Shown here: in pieces, positions 1 to 5,277 of the stretch
How positions within the stretch are numbered: the stretch's first letter is position 1
Layout: every line of letters begins with the position of its first letter
Source of the DNA: Rickettsiales bacterium
Lineage (GTDB): Bacteria > Pseudomonadota > Alphaproteobacteria > Rickettsiales > UBA3002
Assembly: GCA_027489915.1 (NCBI GenBank)
Contig: JAIXZB010000115.1
Coordinates: 1 to 5,950, forward strand
Direction of reading: 5' to 3'
DNA length: 5,950 nucleotides
The notes under the pieces: generated by a model
What the model saw: the letters and a program-made list of their open reading frames with translations, nothing else
Database searches by the model: none
What the model was told of the DNA's origin: nothing
Translations under genes and position numbers: made by a program

Positions 1-1072
1 CCACAAAGCGTGTGTTAGAGACAGCATCTTCTGGTTTCCATGGGTGTTCGTCATTATGCGCATCGAGTCGCATTATGCGCACGGTGTAAGGAATAGTTTC
101 AAACCGTATTAATGTATCCCATACTTTTTGTATTGGTGCGTTAAGTGTAAATGTATGAGCGTAATCCTGAATAGCAGTAGACGCCATGACATGCGAGGGG
201 ATGCGGCGCCAGAAATAATGCAATGCTAACAATGCCAGCACGAATGCGGGTAAAGCTAAGAAAAAATGCTCGAAATAATCGACCCTTGTTAGTGGCTGCG
301 AGTAGCGCACATCGCAGGTGGCAGAAAGAGCATCCGCTTCTTTCAAATCCGCAAGCAGCTTCGCAATATCCGAAGCGGGAACAGAGGCCTTGTGGATTTC
401 AAAACGATATGCATGTGCGAGCGTCTTTTTACTATGTGAGGTTGTACGCATAAACGTAAAATACGCATTGCGAATAGTTGTATCAGCGGCATCAGGCGGC
501 GCTATTTTGGCATTCTCTGGTGCGATAATATGCAGCTGCTTAGTGAATAGAAACGGGTAGGGAAGCGATAAATCTTCGGTTTTTTTTGCTTTGAGATGTG
601 CTCGCGCTGCTCTGCGTATGGGACTTAATTCATCTTTGATATTTTGATTATAAAAACACGCACGAAAGGCTTTTTTGGTGAGGTTCTGCTGCGTTTGTTC
701 CCAGAGATTATCTATTTCATAGCTCGCATCGATTCCGAAGGCAGAGCGCGACTGCCCATCAGGAATATCATACATGAAAAAAGGCTGTGCTATTTTTAGG
801 TCATTGTAGCAGTTGCTATAGTCATAGAATAGGTTGTTGGCGAGGTGGAGCTTATCTGCTTCTGTTTTGAAGGAAGATGCGCGCGCGCCGTCGTAACTTA
901 CATCGACATCGAGCAAGGTAGGCGTTTCATGATCTTCGCTTGCATGAAACGTTTCAATAATCGTTAGGGTTGGTTTTTCTGATGTGACGGAAACCTTAGC
1001 AAATGCGGTGGGCAGAAATAAAATATATCCTGCAGCAACAAAAATGATAATAAGTGTTTTTATACAGTGCAT
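1..1072 (-). CDS. Exported/membrane protein of unknown function, partial (C-terminus beyond window)
   Basis: An open frame of 357 codons runs from ATG at 1072 to the left edge with no stop. Residues 1-25 look like a signal peptide: basic MHCIKT, hydrophobic core LIIIFVAAGYILFL, then a TAFA-K cleavage-like site. Residues about 26-265 would be extracytoplasmic and I do not recognise them with certainty. The stretch SPIRR...LPYPFLF...HIIAPENA loosely recalls the beta-rich parts of DUF3857-type proteins. A transmembrane helix follows at about 269-287, capped by WRR. After it, residues from about 305 (FTLNAPIQKVWDTLIRFETI) resemble the opening strand and helix of an SRPBCC/polyketide-cyclase-like fold, which is cut by the window edge. 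No clear Shine-Dalgarno precedes the ATG. The frame stays open upstream, with GTG codons near 1108-1111 after a GGTGAG, so a slightly longer start is possible. The reading frame is solid; the function is unknown. Confidence 0.72.
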   Translation of the reverse strand, partial: MHCIKTLIIIFVAAGYILFLPTAFAKVSVTSEKPTLTIIETFHASEDHETPTLLDVDVSYDGARASSFKTEADKLHLANNLFYDYSNCYNDLKIAQPFFMYDIPDGQSRSAFGIDASYEIDNLWEQTQQNLTKKAFRACFYNQNIKDELSPIRRAARAHLKAKKTEDLSLPYPFLFTKQLHIIAPENAKIAPPDAADTTIRNAYFTFMRTTSHSKKTLAHAYRFEIHKASVPASDIAKLLADLKEADALSATCDVRYSQPLTRVDYFEHFFLALPAFVLALLALHYFWRRIPSHVMASTAIQDYAHTFTLNAPIQKVWDTLIRFETIPYTVRIMRLDAHNDEHPWKPEDAVSNTRFV

Positions 1073-1392
1073 TAGAACAAAGTAACAGAGTGTGTAATAC
1101 CTGTCCACCACCTCACCAAGGAATGTACGGCTTTACAAGCTGTGGATAAAAGGCTATACGTGCCCTTGAGTTTGGTTTTGACTCTTTAATAAATGACAGA
1201 TGGTGTGGTGCGGGGAAACCTTTGCTGCATGTGCCTAACCCGCACGATACTTGGTACCTTCGCTGGTTCTTGATTCTCCTGACGTTTCTAAAAAGAGGCA
1301 AGTTTCACCCTAACGGGTAGCTTCTGATTCAACTCACACATTGGCTCGCATAGTGCGGGCTGGTGGATAACGCCAGTATAAGGATTTTTAAC
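1073..1392. other. Divergent intergenic region with cold-shock gene leader
   Basis: This 320-bp gap separates the minus-strand partial gene from the plus-strand cold-shock gene. I see no convincing gene in it. A 62-codon minus frame at 1113-1301 begins with TTG, lacks a ribosome binding site and has no recognisable protein character. The right half contains consecutive short hairpins that fit a structured 5' leader. No promoter stands out: TTTAAT near 1186 resembles a -10 box but has no good -35 partner. Confidence 0.5.
1307..1376 (+). promoter_or_regulatory. Structured 5' leader of the cold-shock gene (three tandem hairpins)
   Basis: Three consecutive inverted repeats precede the ribosome binding site. 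They are ACCC-TAAC-GGGT at 1307-1318, a 7-bp stem GCTCGCA/TGCGGGC (one G-U) with a TAG loop at 1344-1360, and CTGG/CCAG at 1360-1376. The last ends four bases before the AAGGA at 1380-1384. Long structured leaders that change fold with temperature are established for enterobacterial cspA. Calling this one temperature-responsive is inference. A TGACGT at 1280-1285 partly matches the E. coli cold-box opening, which is weak support. Confidence 0.4.
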
Positions 1393-1596
1393 ATGGCTCA
1401 AGGTACAGTAAAATGGTTCAACCCAATGAAGGGTTTCGGTTTCATTCAGCCAGAGAGTGGCGGAGCAGATGCATTCGTGCATATCAGCGCGCTTGAACGC
1501 GCAGGTCTCTCGACCCTTAACGAAGGCGCACGCGTAAGCTACGACCTCGTGACCGAAAAAGGTAAAACATCGGCTGCGAACCTGAAACTCCTCTAG
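1393..1596 (+). CDS. cspA: CspA-family cold-shock protein
   Basis: This 67-residue protein is a single cold-shock (OB-fold) domain, the usual length for the family. It binds single-stranded RNA and DNA in the cytoplasm and acts as an RNA chaperone. The start MAQGTVKWFN is canonical. RNP1 is KGFGFIQ (residues 13-19) and RNP2 is AFVHI (27-31), supplying the exposed aromatic residues that stack on bases. The alphaproteobacterial form is visible in HISALERAGLS and EGARVSYDL. The ATG at 1393 is chosen because AAGGA (1380-1384) sits 8 nt upstream; an in-frame ATG at 1363 would add ten non-homologous residues and place the ribosome binding site inside the gene. It is the only plus-strand gene here, is monocistronic, and is followed by a strong terminator. 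Bacteria usually carry several paralogues, so the exact cspA assignment is provisional. Confidence 0.95.
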   Translation: MAQGTVKWFNPMKGFGFIQPESGGADAFVHISALERAGLSTLNEGARVSYDLVTEKGKTSAANLKLL

Positions 1597-1620
1597 GACT
1601 TCAGGCTTGCCCGAAACAAG

Positions 1621-1653
1621 CGCCTCGCACATGCAAATGTGCGGGGCGTTTTT
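1621..1653 (+). terminator. Rho-independent terminator of the cold-shock gene
   Basis: A 12-bp stem pairs CGCCTCGCACAT (1621-1632) with ATGTGCGGGGCG (1637-1648). It has one G-U pair, closes on a GCAA (GNRA) tetraloop, and is followed by TTTTT at 1649-1653. It lies 25 nt after the cold-shock stop codon and 13 bp before the converging regulator's stop, so it may also stall minus-strand transcription. The minus side has only a weak CTTGTTT tail. Confidence 0.92.
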
Positions 1654-1665
1654 GTATCTGGAGTA

Positions 1666-2379
1666 TTAGGCCGCATCCTTGCTTGGGGAGATGGCATCCA
1701 TGCGGTAGCCGACGCCTGCTTCGGAGACGATGAGGGAGCTGAGCCCTTTCTGGGTTTCGAGCTTCTCGCGCACTTGGCCGACATAGACGCGCAGATACTG
1801 CGTGTCTTCGACATGCGCTGCACCCCAGACTTCTTTGAGGATTTGTTTGTGTGTGAGCATGCGGCCGCGATTGACGAGAAAATAGCGCAGCAAATCATAT
1901 TCTTTGGGGGTGAAGGCCACACGCTCTTCGCCGATAAACACTTCGTGACGCACCAAGTCCATGCGGATGGGACCATTGATGATATCGGGATCGCCCACCT
2001 CGCGCACCATGGCTTTGCGTAGATTCGCATGCACACGTGCAAGCAGCACTTCGGCATTGAAGGGCTTGGTAACATAATCATCTGCACCCATATTCAGCGC
2101 GGCAGTGACTTCGGTATCATCCGAGCGCACGGTAAGAATGATAATGGGCACCTGCGTCCATTGACGCAGCGTACCTACGACATCCTTGCCATCCATATCA
2201 GGCAGGCCCAAATCGAGCAGAATCAAATCGGGTTTCACCGATGCAGCCATGCGGATTGCTTGCTTACCCGTTTCGGCTTCAACGACTTTGAAATCCACCG
2301 CATCGAGAAAGATAGTGAGCATTTTGCGGATTTCTTCTTCATCATCCACCACGATAATCGTGTTCTTTTTTTCTTGCAT
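1666..2379 (-). CDS. KdpE-like OmpR/PhoB-family response regulator
   Basis: This 237-residue two-domain transcription factor starts with a receiver domain at about 6-122: acidic D12/D13, phospho-acceptor D56 in LILLDLGLPDMDG, switch T83 and K105 in VTKPF. A winged-helix DNA-binding domain follows at about 135-230, with FTPKEYDLLRYF, LTHKQILKEVWG and YLRVYVGQVREKLE ending in GVGYR. The YLR-Y-G-LR-KLE segment and the RQW motif resemble KdpE. No kdpFABC potassium-pump genes are visible, so KdpE may be only the closest family and not the job; the symbol is left blank. The start MQEKKN is taken because an AGAAAGAG lies just upstream and the receiver strand follows at once. A longer TTG-initiated frame (2424) would overlap the upstream microprotein. 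Its probable kinase partner lies upstream on the same strand. Confidence 0.93.
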   Translation of the reverse strand: MQEKKNTIIVVDDEEEIRKMLTIFLDAVDFKVVEAETGKQAIRMAASVKPDLILLDLGLPDMDGKDVVGTLRQWTQVPIIILTVRSDDTEVTAALNMGADDYVTKPFNAEVLLARVHANLRKAMVREVGDPDIINGPIRMDLVRHEVFIGEERVAFTPKEYDLLRYFLVNRGRMLTHKQILKEVWGAAHVEDTQYLRVYVGQVREKLETQKGLSSLIVSEAGVGYRMDAISPSKDAA

Positions 2380-2398
2380 AGCCGCTCTTTCTGTCAGT

Positions 2399-2470
2399 CT
2401 AAAAAAATAGATTATAGAGCACAATAAATATAACCGGCACGCCCAGTACCCACATAATCATACTTTTCAT
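2399..2470 (-). CDS. 23-residue single-pass membrane microprotein
   Basis: A very short gene lies between the kinase and the regulator. A perfect ribosome binding site, AAGGAGAG (2476-2483), stands 5 nt before the ATG at 2470, and the frame stops with TAG at 2399-2401. The product is MKSMIMWVLGVP followed by VIFIVLYNLFF: a short basic start and one almost wholly hydrophobic helix long enough to span the inner membrane. Its stop lies 19 nt before the regulator start, so the two are probably co-translated. Size recalls KdpF, the small Kdp subunit, but I see no diagnostic sequence match. Similar tiny helices act as modulators of membrane kinases or transporters in other bacteria. A regulatory role here is inference. 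Confidence 0.7.
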   Translation of the reverse strand: MKSMIMWVLGVPVIFIVLYNLFF

Positions 2471-2495
2471 AAATTCTCTCCTTAAATTGAAGCAG

Positions 2496-2510
2496 TGCAA
2501 CACTATTGCA
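2496..2510. promoter_or_regulatory. Inverted repeat upstream of microprotein-regulator pair
   Basis: A perfect 5-5-5 inverted repeat, TGCAA-CACTA-TTGCA, is centred 33 bp before the microprotein start in the 116-bp gap after the kinase gene. A short dyad here could be an operator, possibly for autoregulation by the encoded regulator. OmpR-family proteins more often use direct repeats, so this is tentative. Confidence 0.25.
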
Positions 2511-2586
2511 GATTTACCTCTAGGCGAGATGGCATAAATTAACAGCCAGAGAGCAGGGGTGGACTATAAAGAAACGATAAAGATGC

Positions 2587-3303
2587 TTAGGCTGGGCAAC
2601 GCAATGTAAATTTAGCGCCGCCTTTTTCTATGTTTTCAGCTATCACAGAACCACCAATAATAGCCATCATCTGCCTGCAAATCGCAAGCCCTAGCCCTGT
2701 GCCTGCATTCTGTTGATCACTACGTGCAATGCGTGTGTATTTGGAGAAAATATCGGCTTCTCTGCCAGGAGCTATGCCCAGCCCATTATCAGAAACGCTT
2801 ACAAAGAATACTTTTCCTTCGCCGCCATACCGCACATCGATAGTTGCTTTTTTCCCTGCATGCTTAATAGCATTATCGAGCACCAAACCAACAGCACGAC
2901 CGAGCATTATTTGATCGGATACAATATGGGCAGTCGCTCCTGCCTGATTGAGATGGATGGTATGCAATTTGGCGCGCGGACCAAGCCTTGTAATGCAATC
3001 GTCAATGAGCGAACGCAAATCAATGGCTTCCCATTTAACGGAAACCAGACCACCTTCGAGTTTTGCCATATCTAGAATGTTAGTAATAAACTGATCAAGC
3101 CGGTAAGCCTCGGAAAGGGCAGCTTGAATGAGCGACGCACGTTTTTCTGGCGAGAGCTTGTCATGCATACGCGTGAAAATTTCCAGAGATCCAATCATGG
3201 TTGCCAGTGGCGTCTTTAGATCATGCGACACAGTAGAGAGTATCTGGCGGTGCAATACCTCACGCGCCTGCTCTAGATTGGTGTTGTTGTGTGTGTCAGT
3301 CAT
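2587..3303 (-). CDS. Sensor-less KdpD-like histidine kinase
   Basis: This 238-residue protein is essentially only a kinase core. The H-box is STVSHDLKTP with phospho-acceptor H27. The dimerisation helices run to about 85 (ITNILDMAKLEGG). The ATPase domain shows an N-box LDNAIKHA (142-149), G1 DNGLGI (172-177), F-box IFSKYTRI (185-192) and G2 GTGLGL (201-206). All catalytic motifs are present. The H-box region and LDMAKLEGG resemble the KdpD C-terminal half, but the KdpD Usp and membrane domains are absent, and there is no PAS, GAF, HAMP or transmembrane segment. It should be a soluble kinase that depends on a partner for input. ATG at 3303 is chosen although its ribosome binding site is poor. 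The alternative GTG at 3393 would translate through a perfect hairpin, which looks like the upstream gene's terminator. It probably phosphorylates the regulator encoded at 1666-2379. Confidence 0.9.
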   Translation of the reverse strand: MTDTHNNTNLEQAREVLHRQILSTVSHDLKTPLATMIGSLEIFTRMHDKLSPEKRASLIQAALSEAYRLDQFITNILDMAKLEGGLVSVKWEAIDLRSLIDDCITRLGPRAKLHTIHLNQAGATAHIVSDQIMLGRAVGLVLDNAIKHAGKKATIDVRYGGEGKVFFVSVSDNGLGIAPGREADIFSKYTRIARSDQQNAGTGLGLAICRQMMAIIGGSVIAENIEKGGAKFTLRCPA

Positions 3304-3357
3304 CGGCCCAATCTTTATGTGTGAAGCCACCACTGTACTCAGAAAGTCAGAGAATAA

Positions 3358-3389
3358 CAGTAAGGAAGCGCATGCGCGCTTCCTTACTG
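3358..3389 (-). terminator. Perfect 14-bp hairpin, probable terminator or processing site after the 82-residue gene
   Basis: The arms CAGTAAGGAAGCGC (3358-3371) and GCGCTTCCTTACTG (3376-3389) pair perfectly around a 4-nt loop. It lies 15 nt past the stop of the minus-strand gene at 3405. On the minus strand it is followed by TTATTCTCT, a poor U-tract, so termination may be partial and allow readthrough into the kinase. On the plus strand no T-run follows. Confidence 0.6.
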
Positions 3390-3404
3390 CCACTATTATC
3401 GCAG

Positions 3405-3653
3405 TTATTTGTCAGTAGAGTCTTTAATATCGTCTCCAACCTCTTTTACAGCATCGCCTAGTTTTTCTCCTGGTGTGCGATCTTCGAGTTGTTCGGCAGC
3501 TTTATCGATTCCATTGGGCAACGCATCGACTGCGTCACCTATTTTTTCTCCGCTGCTGCGGTTATCGGGCATGGTCATTACTGCCCAGGCAACGACGCCA
3601 AGAATAATAACAATAACAACGTAAACAATGTTGCGGGTAACGTGTGGTGTCAT
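3405..3653 (-). CDS. Small membrane-anchored acidic repeat protein, unknown function
   Basis: This 82-residue protein has one N-terminal transmembrane helix (about 9-28, IVYVVIVIILGVVAWAVMTM). It is followed by a hydrophilic, probably periplasmic tail holding two copies of one motif: GEKIGDAVDALPNGID (35-50) and GEKLGDAVKEVGDDIK (62-77), 27 residues apart. Between and after the repeats the tail is acidic and probably helical. I do not recognise a named family; small stress-related membrane proteins with GE-K-GDA motifs occur in alphaproteobacteria, but that is memory and not proof. AAGGA lies 6-7 nt before the ATG at 3653 and overlaps the TAA of the upstream 54-residue gene, so the two are translationally linked. 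A strong hairpin follows the stop. Confidence 0.82.
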   Translation of the reverse strand: MTPHVTRNIVYVVIVIILGVVAWAVMTMPDNRSSGEKIGDAVDALPNGIDKAAEQLEDRTPGEKLGDAVKEVGDDIKDSTDK

Positions 3654-3662
3654 AGGAAGTCC

Positions 3663-3827
3663 TTATGCGTTGTGGGTGTTAAATTGACTGGTTAGTTCGA
3701 GTGAAAGCGAGTGGTCGTCGTATGTATCAATGACGTCATCAAAATCCTGATCTAGCAAAAAAGAAGTGCCTATAAATGCGTCGCATGCTTCTGTGTGTGC
3801 CAGTGGTACTGGATTGGATTTGGGCAT
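3663..3827 (-). CDS. 54-residue acidic microprotein, unknown function
   Basis: A short gene opens with ATG at 3827, with AGGAGA about 8 nt upstream, and ends with TAA at 3663-3665. The product starts MPKSNPVPLAHTEACDAF and has an acidic middle, LLDQDFDDVIDTYDDHS, then a polar tail LTSQFNTHNA. No membrane helix or known domain is visible. The stop codon lies within TAAGGA, the ribosome binding site of the next gene, and the upstream 148-residue gene ends 21 nt before its start. That spacing on both sides, plus a good ribosome binding site, is the main evidence that it is real. An acidic cytoplasmic adaptor or anti-factor would fit but cannot be shown. Confidence 0.7.
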   Translation of the reverse strand: MPKSNPVPLAHTEACDAFIGTSFLLDQDFDDVIDTYDDHSLSLELTSQFNTHNA

Positions 3828-3848
3828 GATACATCTCCTGTAGCTACA

Positions 3849-4295
3849 TTATGCGGCAACGGGTTGTGGGGTTTCGGGTTGGAAGGAGTGCTCCAGCACA
3901 GGTAGAATTGTATCGATGCGACGCAATGCGCGTGACAATTCTTCCGTTTCTGCAGATTGTTCTTTGGTAGGAGGGGTTGCCCCCTCGTCATCAAGTCGCA
4001 TGCGCTCTTCGAGCGATAACGCAAGCTGGTCGCGGGTTTTTTTGAGCATTTCAATGCCGCTGAATGAAATTTTTTGTGCTGCTGCGAGCCCACGTCTGTA
4101 GGATTCGACCCAGCGTTCGACCTGTTCTATGCCCTCACGTGCATCCCCCTGACTGAGTGCCTGCTCAGAGCGTACACTAATACGTTTGAGGCTTGCGCAC
4201 AGCTCTTCTGCATCGGCAAGGGATAATGGAATAAAGTTAGACGCGCTGGCAGTGGAGTCAATAGCCGCGGTGTTGGTGTTGTTATCTTGTTGCAT
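3849..4295 (-). CDS. Helical cytoplasmic protein of unknown function
   Basis: This 148-residue protein starts at ATG 4295, where AGGAGAG sits 4 nt upstream; a longer frame from 4343 would bypass this site. The N-terminus is polar and disordered-looking (MQQDNNTNTAAIDSTASASN). It is followed by charged amphipathic helices at about 25-105 (LADAEELCASLKRIS, EGIEQVERWVESYRRGL, LALSLEERMRLDDEG), a short Pro/Thr linker, and a last helix at about 115-136 (AETEELSRALRRIDTILPVL). No signal peptide, membrane segment or known motif is visible. The helical bundle character suggests a binding or scaffolding role. It heads the run of three small genes ending at 3405 and probably shares their transcript. 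I do not recognise the family. Confidence 0.82.
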   Translation of the reverse strand: MQQDNNTNTAAIDSTASASNFIPLSLADAEELCASLKRISVRSEQALSQGDAREGIEQVERWVESYRRGLAAAQKISFSGIEMLKKTRDQLALSLEERMRLDDEGATPPTKEQSAETEELSRALRRIDTILPVLEHSFQPETPQPVAA

Positions 4296-4383
4296 ATACT
4301 CTCCTGTTACTAAGTACGAAAGAAGAGGTACCAATAGTGCCATTAAGTTTCAGTGTGTTGTGCGTGGCCAAGAAATAAAAAAC

Positions 4384-4782
4384 TTACAAATGCGCCTGCA
4401 TGATGTGCTTGAGCTTATTTTCCAGTATATCGGGATGAATAGGTTTGCTGATATAATCATTCATTCCTGCATCTAAGCAACGATCGCGGTCGCTTGCCAG
4501 CGCATGTGCAGTAACCCCAATAATGGGCTGCGAGAATCCTTTGCGCGATTCTATTTCGCGGATACGTTTTGTGGTTTCAAGCCCATTCATTCCTTGCATC
4601 TGCACGTCCATTAAAATCGCTACAAAGGGAGTGGTGCGCGATTCAAGCACACGCAGTGCCTCGGCTCCGCTTTGCACGCTGGTGACGTGATAGCCGATAA
4701 ATTCGAGCATCATGGTCGCTATCATGATGTTGGGCGCGTAATCATCGACCAGAAAGATATGCGGTGCGGATTGTGTATTCAT
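4384..4782 (-). CDS. Stand-alone receiver-domain protein (CheY-like single-domain response regulator)
   Basis: At 132 residues this is a receiver domain with nothing attached. It has the acidic pair D13/D14 (FLVDDY), phospho-acceptor D59 in LMDVQMQGMNGLE, switch T91 in GVTAHAL, and K113 in YISKPI. The DVQMQGMNG, TAHAL and DYISKPI wording is typical of the receivers found in hybrid histidine kinases and phosphorelays, and not of OmpR-type regulators. It may therefore relay phosphate or act by protein contact and not by binding DNA. AAGGA (4792-4796) lies 9 nt before the ATG. It sits downstream of the membrane pair at 4861-5568 and upstream of the small-gene run. The kinase at 2587-3303 is the only visible candidate phosphodonor in the window. 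Confidence 0.92.
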   Translation of the reverse strand: MNTQSAPHIFLVDDYAPNIMIATMMLEFIGYHVTSVQSGAEALRVLESRTTPFVAILMDVQMQGMNGLETTKRIREIESRKGFSQPIIGVTAHALASDRDRCLDAGMNDYISKPIHPDILENKLKHIMQAHL

Positions 4783-4846
4783 ACCATTCTTTCCTTAGCG
4801 CATATAGGGCGTTAAATCGCCTTTTTTATGCAAATCGTGCCAGCAT

Positions 4847-4872
4847 GGCAAACGTTGGCCCTATCGTTTGCC
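4847..4872. other. 8-bp hairpin enclosing the stop codon of the two-helix membrane gene
   Basis: Arms GGCAAACG (4847-4854) and CGTTTGCC (4865-4872) pair perfectly around a 10-nt loop that contains the TAG stop (4861-4863) of the minus-strand gene. No T-run follows on either strand, so it is not a standard terminator. It could stabilise or process the mRNA. Confidence 0.45.
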
Positions 4873-5247
4873 GTAACCGCGAAAAAACGCATCGGTTAAA
4901 ATAGATACGCTGCTGGAAATAGGAGCCTGCATGTAAAGGATATGCTGCAATGTCTGCTGAAGCTTACGCCAGTGATGCTGGAGCACCATGCACAGTATAA
5001 GCATCAATGCGACCAAAATGAGGAACACAATGCTGAAAGCTGCAACAGAAGAGATACCGCATATTATGAGCTGCGTGTAGCCAAACCATGCACATGCAGC
5101 CACAACTATAGCGAATAGAACTGAAGCGAACACCGCAAGCAGGGTTAGCACCGCCATGCCAAGAATAAGGCGCATGAATAAGGGAGTGGTTGTGGTCACT
5201 GTTTTATTAATGGCCCATATTCCAAATAGCCTTTTAAGCAACGACAT
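4861..5247 (-). CDS. Two-helix inner-membrane protein, YqjE-like by context
   Basis: This 128-residue protein has a short basic start (MSLLKRLFGIWAINK) and two long hydrophobic helices at about 27-54 and 59-89. They are separated by a tight turn (WFGYTQ) and followed by an amphipathic basic C-terminal part from HHWRKLQQTL. The start at 5247 has a GGAG 10-11 nt upstream and lies 30 bp after the DUF883-like gene. In enterobacteria a DUF883 gene (yqjD) is followed by yqjE, a two-helix holin-like membrane protein. The same order and topology here suggest an equivalent, although I see no decisive motif. A hairpin surrounds the stop codon, and the frame continues open for 21 more codons after the TAG. 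Confidence 0.82.
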   Translation of the reverse strand: MSLLKRLFGIWAINKTVTTTTPLFMRLILGMAVLTLLAVFASVLFAIVVAACAWFGYTQLIICGISSVAAFSIVFLILVALMLILCMVLQHHWRKLQQTLQHILYMQAPISSSVSILTDAFFRGYGKR

Positions 5248-5277
5248 GGCGGTGAGACTCCGTGAGTGAGTAATGAA

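Noticed and set aside
52..81. 11-bp direct repeat CATTATGCGCA, 19 bp apart
   Set aside because: It lies inside coding sequence, in different reading frames, and has no further copies; chance is likely.
1113..1301. 62-codon minus-strand frame in the intergenic region
   Set aside because: It starts with TTG, has no ribosome binding site, and its composition is not protein-like.
1288..1632. 114-codon minus-strand open frame covering the cold-shock gene
   Set aside because: It is antisense to a clear CspA-family gene, overlaps its terminator, and has no ribosome site or family character.
3304..3393. N-terminal extension of the kinase from GTG at 3393
   Set aside because: The first ten codons would be the arms of the 14-bp hairpin, and the extra residues show no conserved kinase feature.
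4318..4345. Sigma-54-like promoter (TGGCAC followed by GGTAC on the minus strand)
   Set aside because: The -24 TGGCAC is present but the -12 GC at the required spacing is not, so it fails the consensus.
4805..4824. Plus-strand terminator-like GGCG-TTAAAT-CGCC followed by TTTTTT
   Set aside because: No plus-strand gene precedes it, and the core stem is only 4 bp with two weak outer pairs. On the minus strand it has no T-run.
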